Counted from the first letter of the stretch, positions 46,306 through 55,699 are shown. The stretch: 64,000 nucleotides of DNA from Methylomonas rhizoryzae (GCF_008632455.1 NZ_CP043929.1:3162001-3226000), one strand, 5' to 3'. Notes: generated from the letters alone by a model not told the origin. Numbers and translations: made by a program.

Positions 46306-46566
46306 ATGAGGTCAGAGATTGTTATTTACACGGGTCGCCTGTGCCCTTATTGCACCATGGCTAAACGTCTTTTCGAACGCAAGGGCGTAAGCTATACCGA
46401 AATCGACGTCGATTCCAAACCGGGATTGCGCGAGGAACTGATGGAAAAAACCCGGCGCAGAACCGTACCGCAAATCTTTATCGGCGAATTCCACGTCGGC
46501 GGCTTCGACGACTTGCAGGCCATGGATACGCGTAAAGAATTGGACCCCTTGCTGAACCTTGGCTAA
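46306..46566 (+). CDS. grxC: glutaredoxin 3
   Basis: 86-residue thiol-disulfide enzyme. CPYC active site in RLCPYCTMAKRLF, the TVPQIFI cis-Pro loop and GGFDDLQAMD are complete. Reduced by glutathione; class 1 dithiol type. 34 bp after the aldolase-like gene and convergent with the PilZ gene. Confidence 0.96.
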   Translation: MRSEIVIYTGRLCPYCTMAKRLFERKGVSYTEIDVDSKPGLREELMEKTRRRTVPQIFIGEFHVGGFDDLQAMDTRKELDPLLNLG

Positions 46567-46577
46567 TCCGGCGTAAA

Positions 46578-47156
46578 TCAAGGAATTTCGACGATTTGCA
46601 AACCGACCAAGGTAAAGTCACCTTGATTATTGACCCAAATCACCTTGCCTAAAGCCGACATACCGAACTCGTTAATCTGCAATTTGACCGGCGCATTCGG
46701 TTTAATCCCCGGGTGCTGCACGGTCAATTTGACGCATAAACCTCTGGCCGAGCGATTGATGCCTTCGACGTGCAGCCGGTCTTTACCAATGTAAAGCTCC
46801 GCTGTAAACGGCTCGGTTTTGCGATACCCCCGGCGCTTGATCCACAATTTTTCGGCGTTGTGAACGACACTCTCAAATTCCAAACCCATCAAAATTCTGC
46901 CGCGGTCTTCGCGCACCCACACTACTTTAACCTCGCCGGCCAACATCAACTCTTCGACAAATATTTCCGCCCTATCGTCTTCCAACAGCAATGCTTCAAA
47001 ATCCTCCAGATTCTCCAAAAGTTTGCCGCGTTGTAATTCAATCATCGCGCCTTTGACCGAAACGTCGTAACAATTAAACCGCAAGGTTTCGCCGCCGATA
47101 TTCAATTCGCCCACGGCATTAAAATTTTTTCTGTATTCTTTTCTTTCCTGGAACAT
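46578..47156 (-). CDS. tandem PilZ-domain c-di-GMP-binding protein
   Basis: 192 residues from 47156. It has two PilZ units. The first carries RKEYR (RxxxR) near residue 5 and DVSVKGAMIEL (D/NxSxxG); the second repeats RRGYR near 98 and NRSARGLCVKL. Both keep the c-di-GMP contacts, so two dimer sites are likely. No other domain, hence an adaptor that binds a partner. A GGDEF enzyme is encoded at 10025-11095. Confidence 0.83.
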   Translation of the reverse strand: MFQERKEYRKNFNAVGELNIGGETLRFNCYDVSVKGAMIELQRGKLLENLEDFEALLLEDDRAEIFVEELMLAGEVKVVWVREDRGRILMGLEFESVVHNAEKLWIKRRGYRKTEPFTAELYIGKDRLHVEGINRSARGLCVKLTVQHPGIKPNAPVKLQINEFGMSALGKVIWVNNQGDFTLVGLQIVEIP

Positions 47157-47517
47157 AGTGCGGATCTCTTTTACATCGATTTTGTACTGGCAAAGATAGT
47201 CTATTTTCCGTCGGTCTGACTCGGCAACTCGGTACAAGCTGTCGTCAACAGCGGCGGCAGGCGATTTGCGGCTGGATGATCCGGTGTGCGGGCGACAAGC
47301 GCGGGTTTGGCTAGTTCAACACGCGCTTGCCTGCCACCTAGGCTGCGATAGCCTATTGAAACTCCGCTATTCTCGTAGGAACGAGGCCTTCATTCGCTTA
47401 ATGCTAGCGCCACTCCGACATAAATTGGAATACGCCGCCGCAGTTCAAAAGCTGCACTCCCACAAGCAATCCTTTCCATTACCGAAGTAGGAGCTGTCTT
47501 CATGAGCATTGGGCGGA
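47157..47517. other. 361-bp gap upstream of the PilZ gene
   Basis: One plus-strand frame of 74 codons (47266-47490, MRLDDPVCGRQARVWLV...) is open, but it has no ribosome site and no known family. Nothing else recognised. Confidence 0.4.
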
Positions 47518-50319
47518 TTAACCCGTGTTGCGCATCCCGGCCGCGATGGCGTTGATGGTGCGTAACAATGGCTTCATCCAGCGACTTTGGTTACCTTCCT
47601 CCTCGTCCTCGTTCAAGGCTTTCAATAAGCTTGCTTGCATGTAGTTTAACGGGCCCAGGTAATCGTTGCGGCGGCGCAACGAGGCTGCCAGTTCCGGATT
47701 TTCCGCCAACAAGCGGTCGCATTCGGCGATTTGCAAAATGCTGTCGACGCAGCGCCCGTATTCGGCGGCAATCAAGCCGTGAATTTTGGTGCCAACCTGC
47801 GAATCATTACATAAGGCGCTGTATTCGGCGGCTATCGTCATATCGGATTTGCTCAAAGCCATTTGCGCATTGCTGAGCAGATTGCGGAAGAAGGGCCAGG
47901 TTTTATACAGCTGCCGTAGCGCGGTCAAGCGTTCCTCATTACCTGCGCAATAGGCCTCCAAGCTGGAGCCTATGCCGTACCAGGCAGGAAAGGTCTGCCG
48001 CGATTGCGCCCAGGCGAACACCCAGGCGATAGCCCGCACCGAGTATTTGGAACGGTCTTGCTTTTTGCGGTGCGACGGCCGCGAGCCTATGTTCAACTGG
48101 CCGATTTCCTGCACCGGGGTAGCTTCGTAGAAATAATCCAAAAAGCCCGGGGTATGTTCGGTCAATTGCCGATAGCTGTGTTCGCCCAGCCGGGCTAATT
48201 CGTTCATCACCGCGATGTTGTCTGGGCGGTCCTGCTCGACCGGTTGGATCAGGCTGAGACTGGCTTTCATCAAGCCGGTGATGCCCATGGTCAATTCGTA
48301 AACCGCGGTCTCCATGTTGTTGTAGCGGTAAAACAATACTTCGCCTTGCTCGGTGAATTTGATCTGGCCGCGCACGCTGGCCGGCGGTTGGGCCAATATC
48401 GCTTCGTGGGTCGGACCGCCGCCCCGGCCTATGGTACCGCCGCGGCCGTGGAACAAGCGGCATGGCACGCCAAGGTCGTCGGCTATTGCCATCACTTGTT
48501 GTTGCGCGCGGTACAAGCCCCAAGCCGAAGCCAGAATTCCGCCGTCCTTACAAGAGTCCGAGTAGCCCAACATGACTTCCTGGCGCAAGTGCGAAGCTAC
48601 CAGCAAGGCACGGTAAACCGGCTGCGCCAACAGGCCGCGCAGCACGCTGTCGATATGGTTTAAATCGTCTATGGTTTCGAACAGCGGGCTGACGCCGATA
48701 TGGCAATACCACTGTCCGCCGATCCGGCCGGCCAACCCGTTTTGCGCCGCCAGCAGCAACACTTCCATGATGTGACTGGCCGAATGGGTCATCGAAATCA
48801 CGTAACGGCTAAAGCATTGATGGCCGACTTCGCGGCGCATTTGCGCCATGATTTGGAAGACTTCCAAGGTTTCCAGGGTTGCCGGTGACAATTGACTGGC
48901 GTCATAACCCAGACCGCCTGGAATCGCGATGGCTTCGGCCAAGACCTGCAGGCGCCCTTCTTCGTCCAAACCGAGATAATCGACGCCTAAAGCCGCACCC
49001 AAAACTTCCGCCACCGCTTGGCTGTGCCGGCCGGACTCCTGACGCACGTCCAACTGCATCAAGTGAAAGCCGAACACGTCTACCAGACGGATCAAATCCT
49101 GCAATTCGCGGTCGGCGACGATTTGCTCACCGTGACTGATCAAGGAGTCGCGAATCAGGTGCAAGTCGGTCAGAAAGCTTTGCAAATTGTTATAGGCGAT
49201 AGCATCGGTTTGCGAACTATCGCCGGAGATACGCTGCTCGATCAATTCCGCCCGGCGCTGCATGCGGAACTTCATGAAGCACAGTTTGTTTCGGTAAGGT
49301 TCTTGCTGCGTGGTGCGTTCCAACGCTACCGCGTGCTCGCCGAGCAAATCCCGGTCTGCGTCCAGACTAAGCAAAAATGCTTCGGTCGGCTCGCACATCC
49401 CGTGCGAATAGGCCAGCTGTTCGCGCAATTGATCCAAACGGCGCACGTATTCCTGGGTGATGGTGCGCGCCTGCAAACGCAAGGCTAAGGCCGTGGTTTG
49501 CGGCTTTACATTGGGGTTGCCGTCACGATCGCCACCTATCCAGGAGCCGTAATTCAAGAAACCCGGTACCCGTACTTGGTCCGCGGCTTCCGCTCCGTAA
49601 ACGTCGACCAGCGCCCGGCGAAAATTCCGGTAAACCTGGGCGGTGGCTTCGAACAGGGACAACGGGAAATAAAACAAGCCGGATTCGATCTCGTCTATGA
49701 CACCCATGCTGCGCACCCGCACTTCGTCGGTTTTCCACAGCAATTGAATTTGACTTTGCAATTTGTCCAGGGCTTCCTCCAGGAAATAACCCTTCACGTC
49801 GCCGTGTTGGATCTTCTCCTGACTGATGAACACATTGCGCAAGGCGCCGCGCACCGTGCGGCGCTTGGCTTCGGTCGGATGCGCGGTCATCACCGGCAAA
49901 TACAGCATCTCGTCCAACAGAGGTTGTAACTGTCCGGCAGTGATTCCCGCGTTCTTGAAACTTAGCAAAGTATCGTGGAACGAGCCGCGCCAGTAATGAT
50001 TATGCCGTTCGATTTGGCTGCGCCGGGTTTGCAGCTGCGTGGTCTCTTCCGCGATATTCAGCAGGCTAAACAGCATGCTGAAGGCCCGAATCACGTCGCT
50101 CAGACTGTCTGCCGGCAATTCCTGCAAAGTATCCAACAATTGTTGGCGTTTAACCGCACCGGGGTCTTTTTGCAATTCCGCGAATTGACGTTGCAATTGC
50201 TCGACGGTAGCCACCACCTTGGGACTAGCCTGTTGTTTCAACACCTTATCCAGCATTTGCCTGAGCAAACTGATCGCGGCGCGTACTTCTTTGTCGTCGT
50301 ATTCGGTTTGGGTTGTCAT
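47518..50319 (-). CDS. ppc: phosphoenolpyruvate carboxylase
   Basis: 933-residue enzyme that carboxylates PEP to oxaloacetate, replenishing the TCA cycle. Catalytic MTAHPTEAKRRT (His), the Gly-rich loop FHGRGGTIGRGGGPTHEAIL, GYSDSCKDGG and the terminal residues MRNTG needed for activity are present. The length is slightly above E. coli Ppc (883). A usual anaplerotic enzyme of methanotrophs. Monocistronic with 440 bp in front. Confidence 0.97.
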   Translation of the reverse strand: MTTQTEYDDKEVRAAISLLRQMLDKVLKQQASPKVVATVEQLQRQFAELQKDPGAVKRQQLLDTLQELPADSLSDVIRAFSMLFSLLNIAEETTQLQTRRSQIERHNHYWRGSFHDTLLSFKNAGITAGQLQPLLDEMLYLPVMTAHPTEAKRRTVRGALRNVFISQEKIQHGDVKGYFLEEALDKLQSQIQLLWKTDEVRVRSMGVIDEIESGLFYFPLSLFEATAQVYRNFRRALVDVYGAEAADQVRVPGFLNYGSWIGGDRDGNPNVKPQTTALALRLQARTITQEYVRRLDQLREQLAYSHGMCEPTEAFLLSLDADRDLLGEHAVALERTTQQEPYRNKLCFMKFRMQRRAELIEQRISGDSSQTDAIAYNNLQSFLTDLHLIRDSLISHGEQIVADRELQDLIRLVDVFGFHLMQLDVRQESGRHSQAVAEVLGAALGVDYLGLDEEGRLQVLAEAIAIPGGLGYDASQLSPATLETLEVFQIMAQMRREVGHQCFSRYVISMTHSASHIMEVLLLAAQNGLAGRIGGQWYCHIGVSPLFETIDDLNHIDSVLRGLLAQPVYRALLVASHLRQEVMLGYSDSCKDGGILASAWGLYRAQQQVMAIADDLGVPCRLFHGRGGTIGRGGGPTHEAILAQPPASVRGQIKFTEQGEVLFYRYNNMETAVYELTMGITGLMKASLSLIQPVEQDRPDNIAVMNELARLGEHSYRQLTEHTPGFLDYFYEATPVQEIGQLNIGSRPSHRKKQDRSKYSVRAIAWVFAWAQSRQTFPAWYGIGSSLEAYCAGNEERLTALRQLYKTWPFFRNLLSNAQMALSKSDMTIAAEYSALCNDSQVGTKIHGLIAAEYGRCVDSILQIAECDRLLAENPELAASLRRRNDYLGPLNYMQASLLKALNEDEEEGNQSRWMKPLLRTINAIAAGMRNTG

Positions 50320-50761
50320 GCAGTATTTCCGAGAGTGAGAGAAAAGATGAGGGTAAATTACGATGGAATTTTTAAATAGTAAACGCGTAAATTAGTAGGG
50401 GAATTGAGCAACTAAGGATAAAAGCAAGCCCCCTGCCGCCCGACTGCAACTGAAATCCGCCGGACTGCGGGTAGTCAATTCAGGCGATGCTTTCAAGCAA
50501 GCGAACTAGACCAGGATAGGTCTTCATTGCTTACAAAGCATTGAATATAAATAATTTTGCACAAACTCGCGTCGCGTTTTGCGGCAAGAGACCACCGCCA
50601 CGAAGTTGAAGCGGCACCGAAATCGAAAAAATTGCGTTAAATGGCGAACAAAAACTGGATAGCCGCTGTGTTTTTTATAATAATCCATAGGGTGCGAAGT
50701 GCGGCATCAGGAAACAGCCCAGCATCTCGCCGTTCAATAATAACAAGCAGGAGGTAGAGCT
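50320..50761. other. 442-bp gap between ppc and CBS gene
   Basis: No gene seen. It holds the start regions of both divergent genes. A perfect TATAAT at 50676-50681 precedes the CBS gene but lacks a good -35, and AGGAGG lies just before its ATG. Confidence 0.5.
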
Positions 50762-51157
50762 ATGCTAGCAAAAATAGCTGTCGCAGATTACATGAGCGAA
50801 CACGTTGTTACTGTTACTCCGGAAACCGAGGTCACCCATGCATTCAAAAAAATGTTGGATCACAAAATTACCAGCATGCCGGTGGTCAACAATCAAGGCA
50901 AATTGGTCGGCATATTCTCGGAAAAAGACGGCATGAAAATTGTTGTCGAGTGCGCTTACAACCAGAGCATGGCCGGGAAAGTCGGCGAATTCATGACGGA
51001 CAATCCGGTCGTGGTTCAGTCGGAAGAGAGTTTGGTCGACGTAGCGGCCAAGTTTTTGAACTCGGCGATAAGAAGCTTTCCGGTGTTTCAAAACGGCGAC
51101 ATGGTAGGCATTATCAGCCGGGTCGACGTCATGCGAGCCTTGACTGCGGTTCATTAA
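50762..51157 (+). CDS. CBS-domain protein
   Basis: 131 residues, a single CBS pair (Bateman module): MSEHVVTVTPETEV ... ITSMPVVNNQGKLVGIFSEKDG and FMTDNPVVVQSEES ... RSFPVFQNGDMVGIISRVDVMRAL. It would sense adenosine nucleotides. A strong AGGAGGT ribosome site is present. The Crp/Fnr gene begins 20 bp on, so they form one unit. Confidence 0.9.
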   Translation: MLAKIAVADYMSEHVVTVTPETEVTHAFKKMLDHKITSMPVVNNQGKLVGIFSEKDGMKIVVECAYNQSMAGKVGEFMTDNPVVVQSEESLVDVAAKFLNSAIRSFPVFQNGDMVGIISRVDVMRALTAVH

Positions 51158-51177
51158 ACCCGTTTTCTCCAGCCGTG

Positions 51178-51855
51178 GTGCCGATACAACACTTAACACT
51201 GTGGAAACAGCATTTTCCAGCCTTCATCAATCAGGACGATCACGCCTTAAGGCAATTGATGGAGGCTGCACTACTGATAACAATTCCTGCAGGTAAACAA
51301 ATTTTTTACCCGGGCAAGGCCTGCGATCACTATTTGCTGATGCTGGTCGGCAGCGTGAAAGCGCAAATTATTTCTACCGACGGACGTGAAGTATTGCTGT
51401 ACCACGTTTTACCGGGCGACTCTTGCGTTTTGACAACCTCCTGTCTTTTAGGCGATAACCATTACCCCGCCGAAGGTTTTACCGAAACCGATATCAGCGC
51501 TTTTGCAATTCCGGCCTATGTCTTCCACCGCTGCCTAAGCCAATCCGAATACTTTCGCGAATTCGTTTTCCGCAATTTTTCCAAACGGTTGAGCGATGTG
51601 ATAAGACGCATGGAAGCTTTGAGCTTCGACAGCGTAGATCGTAAACTCGCAAAAGCGCTACTGGCCGAAGGGTGCGACATCATTCGCAAGACCCATAACG
51701 AATTGGCCGCAGAGGCGGGTTCTGCCCGCGAAGTTGTCTCCCGGCATCTGAAACGCTTCGAAAGTTATGACTGGTTGAGTTTAGGCCGCGGCAATTTACG
51801 GATCATCGATACCGCAGCCCTAAAACGCATTGCCGTCCAAGATACGGCGGAATAA
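51178..51855 (+). CDS. Crp/Fnr-family transcriptional regulator
   Basis: 225 residues from a GTG at 51178. The cyclic-nucleotide-like sensor barrel (about 25-115: YFPGKACDHYLLMLVGSVKAQI ... LPGDSCVLTTSCLLG) joins a helix to a winged HTH (THNELAAEAGSAREVVSRHLKRFE). No N-terminal Cys cluster, so it is not an Fe-S FNR. The phosphate-binding Arg of Crp is also not obvious, so the ligand is unknown. Longer frames to 50950 overlap the CBS gene and are not used. Confidence 0.88.
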   Translation: MPIQHLTLWKQHFPAFINQDDHALRQLMEAALLITIPAGKQIFYPGKACDHYLLMLVGSVKAQIISTDGREVLLYHVLPGDSCVLTTSCLLGDNHYPAEGFTETDISAFAIPAYVFHRCLSQSEYFREFVFRNFSKRLSDVIRRMEALSFDSVDRKLAKALLAEGCDIIRKTHNELAAEAGSAREVVSRHLKRFESYDWLSLGRGNLRIIDTAALKRIAVQDTAE

Positions 51856-51876
51856 TCGAACGGATTGACAGAAAAT

Positions 51877-52050
51877 TTAACGATCGCGCTCAGCTTTAGC
51901 CTCGTTACCGATAAAATGCAATAACACAAAGCCGATCACGAAGCCCATCACTGCGGCAAACACCAAGGGTAAGGCAAATGGAATATCGTGGGGATCTTTT
52001 AAGTTCATTTGTAATACCCCAGACGCGATTGCGAATATAAAATCTAACAT
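51877..52050 (-). CDS. 57-residue single-pass membrane protein
   Basis: Small gene below the usual length cut-off. Starts MLDFIFAIASGVLQMNLKD, followed by a transmembrane helix (FALPLVFAAVMGFVIGFVLLHFIG) and a charged end (NEAKAERDR). AGGTAGG lies 7 bp before the ATG. Lies tail to tail with the Crp/Fnr gene, 22 bp apart. Composition is typical of coding DNA; unknown function. Confidence 0.65.
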   Translation of the reverse strand: MLDFIFAIASGVLQMNLKDPHDIPFALPLVFAAVMGFVIGFVLLHFIGNEAKAERDR

Positions 52051-52205
52051 ATAAACCTACCTTTAATAATTGTTGATTGATCCAAGCCACTCCCGCTTGC
52101 AACGGCTGAGAGCTGCCGAAAATATAAGGCTTGGCCTTACAACGCTCAGTAACTTAGTCACCGCAATCGCGCGAAATTTCGAACATAAATATTTTGCAAA
52201 ACGCA

Positions 52206-52234
52206 TTGGCTAGGCATGCGCATAAGGGTAAAAT
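52206..52234 (+). promoter_or_regulatory. promoter of the 51-residue membrane protein gene
   Basis: TTGGCT, 17 bp, TAAAAT, and then GAGGGGA ahead of the ATG at 52265. Confidence 0.5.
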
Positions 52235-52264
52235 GTAGGGCTCTATCGTTTAGAGGGGACGAAA

Positions 52265-52420
52265 ATGAAGGAACATCAACAAGACGAAAACATAAAAACA
52301 GCCAAAAACATCGCAGCCGCAGTCTATCTGCTCGCCATGATTGTGATTACCGGCGGATCTTATTTACACCAGCAAAACGGTGAAACAGCGCAAGAAGCTA
52401 AAATCAGTCAACATCAATAA
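52265..52420 (+). CDS. 51-residue single-pass membrane protein
   Basis: MKEHQQDENIKTAKNIAAAV then a hydrophobic helix (YLLAMIVITGGSYL) and a Gln/Glu-rich tail (HQQNGETAQEAKISQHQ). The ribosome site GAGGGGACG is 8 bp upstream. Not recognised; resembles small stress membrane proteins only in form. Confidence 0.6.
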   Translation: MKEHQQDENIKTAKNIAAAVYLLAMIVITGGSYLHQQNGETAQEAKISQHQ

Positions 52421-52482
52421 TCCGAAGCACGCTCAGACTAAAGGCCCTAAGTTCAGGAATCACAATTGAATAAACATACATA

Positions 52483-52517
52483 GCACCGGACCGGGTAAGC
52501 GGACACTCGGCCGGTGC
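52483..52517 (+). terminator. hairpin after the small membrane protein gene
   Basis: GCACCGG-A-CCG and CGG-CCGGTGC form a strong stem around GGTAAGCGGACACT; there is no T-run, so termination strength is uncertain. Confidence 0.45.
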
Positions 52518-52585
52518 CCTATTCCAATACGCTACAGTCGGGGGAAACAGCGGGAATAACCCAATTGATTGAGGGATTTATCAAC

Positions 52586-53827
52586 ATGCAGAACCACACC
52601 GGATTGAAACTACTCATTTTAAGCCTGTCCCTGACCCTACGCATCGCCCAGGCGGACGCCCTATCCGCTCTGAATATCAGCCTGGATTCCGACAACTCGC
52701 CTGCAACCGCAAAAATCGCCAGCAAGGCCAAGCGGTTGTTAGGACAAGGCGTCAAGCAGCGGCTTTTGGATAGATATATCGCGCATAACAACACGGAATC
52801 CGGCTTTGCCGCTTGCGTATCGTTAAATGACACAGTTTCACCAAAACGCACTGCCGCTCTGGTTAAAAAACTGCGTCAACTCACGCTAAACGTCGATTAT
52901 ACCGATAACTGCTCCCCATCCGCCTCTACCGACGTTAGCAACACGTCTGGGCCGGAGATAAAGTACGTCACTCTGTACAAAAAAACTTCCTTCGACGGTT
53001 ACCACCAATTTTTAAACAGCCTAGTCGATAAACAAGCGGATTGGGAACAAGTGTGGCATGACGTAAATACCGACGAATCATTGCCGACTGTAGACTTTAA
53101 CACCCAGCGCGTCATCGGGATATTTTTGGGAGATAGGCCGGACAGCTGCTATTCGCTGGATATAACATCCGTTCAAATAGTCAATCAAGCAAAGATCCGG
53201 GTCAGCTATCAAGAAACCCACTGGATAGACGGAATTTGTCTGCAAGCACTGACTCAACCCAGCGTAATTGCGACAATAGCCGATACCCGGCTTCCGGTTG
53301 AGTTCGTCGCACTACCTGTAAAAAATGCATCCATTGATGAAACCGGCCAGAGGGATGACGGCGACGGATATGCACTGGATTTCGCGACATTGCACTACAC
53401 TGAAAACGGTGCCTGTCCAAATAGGGCGGCAAAGTACGATATAGCGATCGTAAAAGACCGGCAGTCTTGGCAGCAACACTGGCAGGACTGTTCCGAACCG
53501 ACCTGGGACTCGCAAACCCAGTCCTTTATTAAATCCCCTCCGCCGTTACCCCAAGTCAATTTCGACACCGACATGGTAATCGGCCTGATCAGTGATGGTG
53601 GTGGTTGTGATGTAGCGAGTAAAATCGAGTCCATCGAATACCACCCAAACGGAGGGCTAGCGGTGAATTACCGTCCGGAGACTACGTTACCGCCGCCTCC
53701 GCATAACACGGCTTATGTCTGCACAGCCGATTATTACCAGATCAATCACTGGGTCTCCGCCCCCAAATCAAATCTGCCGGTTAAATTGAATAAATTACTA
53801 ACCAAATACGTCGGAAGGACACAGTAG
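52586..53827 (+). CDS. exported protein with two PrcB-like repeats (paralog A)
   Basis: 413 residues with a signal peptide (1-24, LKLLILSLSLTLRIAQADA). After a shared N-terminal segment (LLGQGVKQRLLDRYIAHN) come two repeats of about 120 residues, each with a Trp-rich helix (WEQVWHDV; WQQHWQDC), LP.VDF, a VIG strand (VIGIFLG; VIGLISDGGG), a Cys, an ITSV/IESI strand and LPVEFV or LPVKLN at the end. The pattern resembles the PrcB C-terminal domain. Conserved Cys may form disulfides. Tandem with a close paralog at 53950. Confidence 0.68.
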   Translation: MQNHTGLKLLILSLSLTLRIAQADALSALNISLDSDNSPATAKIASKAKRLLGQGVKQRLLDRYIAHNNTESGFAACVSLNDTVSPKRTAALVKKLRQLTLNVDYTDNCSPSASTDVSNTSGPEIKYVTLYKKTSFDGYHQFLNSLVDKQADWEQVWHDVNTDESLPTVDFNTQRVIGIFLGDRPDSCYSLDITSVQIVNQAKIRVSYQETHWIDGICLQALTQPSVIATIADTRLPVEFVALPVKNASIDETGQRDDGDGYALDFATLHYTENGACPNRAAKYDIAIVKDRQSWQQHWQDCSEPTWDSQTQSFIKSPPPLPQVNFDTDMVIGLISDGGGCDVASKIESIEYHPNGGLAVNYRPETTLPPPPHNTAYVCTADYYQINHWVSAPKSNLPVKLNKLLTKYVGRTQ

Positions 53828-53949
53828 ACAATGCAAAGCATAACGGGAATTGATCAGCCATTCTTGTTCCCTCGCGTACTTCGATTGAAACTAGTGCATC
53901 GCCGATTGTAGATTAAATTCGAATATCAATCACATACCTGGACTACGCC

Positions 53950-55188
53950 ATGCTACGAATTCTGTTTTTTCTACTCGTTGCCAGCCAGTACAACTTTGCA
54001 ATAGCCGGCATTACTAGCAACTCACCTCCGAATGCGCTGAACATCGACATTAAAAACCTAAATTCGACAAACGGGAAAAAAGCCGCGGCCAAGACCATCC
54101 GCTTATTAGGGGAAGGCGTCAAGCAACAAACTCTACAGCACTTCGCGGTCCGAACCGACAACTCCGACACTTTTTCCGCTTGCGCGAGCTTCAACGCTAA
54201 TGCGCCGGTCAAAAAAACGCTTGCACTGGAGAAAAAACTGGCTTTTACAGGTAATGGGAAAGACGCAAGCGAGCTTACGGCTACCCGGGTTGAGCAATGC
54301 AACAGCACAACTGCGGTCTCAGAGCAACCAATTTCCAGCGCTAACCGGCAACCGCTGATTTTTCGAACCTTGGATAGGCAACGCTATTCCGGGATTAGTA
54401 GCGCCCAATCGGTAACGATAAATGATGCCCTGCAATGGCAGGAATTTTGGAGCACGCACTTCGACGACAGCGTTGACCCGTTGTACTCCCTGCCTTTCCC
54501 GGCCCCGGAGGTGGACTTTTCCAGTCAAATGGTCATCGGCGTGTTTTTAGGGACTAAGAGTTGTTACGCTGTCGACATCGAAAATGTCGACTTGATTGCC
54601 GAAAGAAAAATCGTAGTCAGCTACCGGGAAAATGCTCCGGCACAAGCCTCACTATGCAAAGACTCCCACTATGCGCCGGGCCATTTGATTGTCGTCGAGC
54701 GTTCCGATTTACCGGTCGAATTTAACAAGCTCCCCGCGGCCCGCGCCGCCCTGCCTATGAATCCGGTTAACGGCCTAAGCCCGTGGTATCTAGAATTGAT
54801 TGACGAAAATTTCGATTGCCCGTTCCTGCTGCCGGAAACCGAAGCCTCCGCTTTTTGCAGTTCTCCGGAATCGTTCCACGACAAGGTATTGGTAAAAGAC
54901 GCCATGAGCTGGCAGACCGTTTGGCAAGGCTATTTCGGCGCTGAAAGGCCGCTTCCGGAAATAGATTTTGCCACCAACATGGTAGCCGGCATTCATATTT
55001 CCGGCGGCGGCTGCGCCATAGAAGCGCGTATCGAATCGATAGAACAAGTCGGCGACCAAAAGATTTTAATCAACTATAGCCGAACCGCATTACCGATTTG
55101 CGCATACGGCTATTTTGCCAAGCTCAACTGGTATCAAATTCCAAAATCGCATTTACCGGTAGAACTCAATTTGGTGCAACCCCGATAA
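53950..55188 (+). CDS. exported protein with two PrcB-like repeats (paralog B)
   Basis: 412 residues, same design as the upstream gene: signal peptide (1-19), LLGEGVKQQTLQHFAV in the N-terminal segment, and two repeats with EVDFSSQMVIGVFLG, DIENVDLI, LPVEFNKLP and EIDFATNMVAGIHISGGGC, RIESIEQV, LPVELNLVQ. The residues between repeats differ strongly, so duplication is old. 122 bp separate the two genes. Role unknown. Confidence 0.68.
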   Translation: MLRILFFLLVASQYNFAIAGITSNSPPNALNIDIKNLNSTNGKKAAAKTIRLLGEGVKQQTLQHFAVRTDNSDTFSACASFNANAPVKKTLALEKKLAFTGNGKDASELTATRVEQCNSTTAVSEQPISSANRQPLIFRTLDRQRYSGISSAQSVTINDALQWQEFWSTHFDDSVDPLYSLPFPAPEVDFSSQMVIGVFLGTKSCYAVDIENVDLIAERKIVVSYRENAPAQASLCKDSHYAPGHLIVVERSDLPVEFNKLPAARAALPMNPVNGLSPWYLELIDENFDCPFLLPETEASAFCSSPESFHDKVLVKDAMSWQTVWQGYFGAERPLPEIDFATNMVAGIHISGGGCAIEARIESIEQVGDQKILINYSRTALPICAYGYFAKLNWYQIPKSHLPVELNLVQPR

Positions 55189-55198
55189 TCCCCCGGAC

Positions 55199-55232
55199 AG
55201 GTAAACGGCGTCGACACCATGCCGTTTACCTT
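55199..55232. terminator. palindromic hairpin between convergent genes
   Basis: AGGTAAACGGC and GCCGTTTACCT are perfect 11-bp arms around GTCGACACCAT. No long T-run, but placement between convergent genes suggests a bidirectional terminator. Confidence 0.6.
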
Positions 55233-55270
55233 GAACTAGCGTGCCTTTAGCGCATTTTCCAAGCAGACGA

Positions 55271-55543
55271 TTATTTGTCGAAAAGTTTCGGCAGCCAAAA
55301 CGCCACCAAACCTATCACGATTAAACCGGAAAATACCGACAAACCGAGTGCGTCTCGGTCCGCTACCTGATGGCTCCGTTTTGCCGCCAATATCGAAGCC
55401 GAAGTCCGGCCGTCGGCGGCGTAGCCCGGCGCGGAATCCTCCGCATCAGCCCTGGCAGTCAGCGAAACCAGCAGCGCGAAAGTGGCAAACATTCCAACAA
55501 CCGACACTTTCCTAAAAGAAATCAGCCGAATTTGTCGAAACAT
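55271..55543 (-). CDS. small exported/membrane protein, unknown
   Basis: 90 residues. An N-terminal signal sequence (VSVVGMFATFALLVSLTARADA), a short polar middle with basic Lys/Arg (ILAAKRSHQVADRD) and a C-terminal transmembrane helix (LGLSVFSGLIVIGLVAFWLP) with a basic end. GGAGGG lies just before the start. Unrecognised. Confidence 0.55.
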   Translation of the reverse strand: MFRQIRLISFRKVSVVGMFATFALLVSLTARADAEDSAPGYAADGRTSASILAAKRSHQVADRDALGLSVFSGLIVIGLVAFWLPKLFDK

Positions 55544-55699
55544 AGGGAGTACCCTCCTTAAACGGTTTCCGGCAAAAAATAGGCCGGACCGACTGGCCTT
55601 TTTGCCTATCTCTACGCTAAAAAAGCTTGCATGACGCCGCTACGCTTCGCTGCACAACAATCCGGCGTCGTTGAACATATTGGTTTTTCGGTAACCGCC

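Noticed and set aside
47266..47490. 74-residue protein gene
   Set aside because: No ribosome site, atypical composition and no family; kept only as a note in the gap entry.
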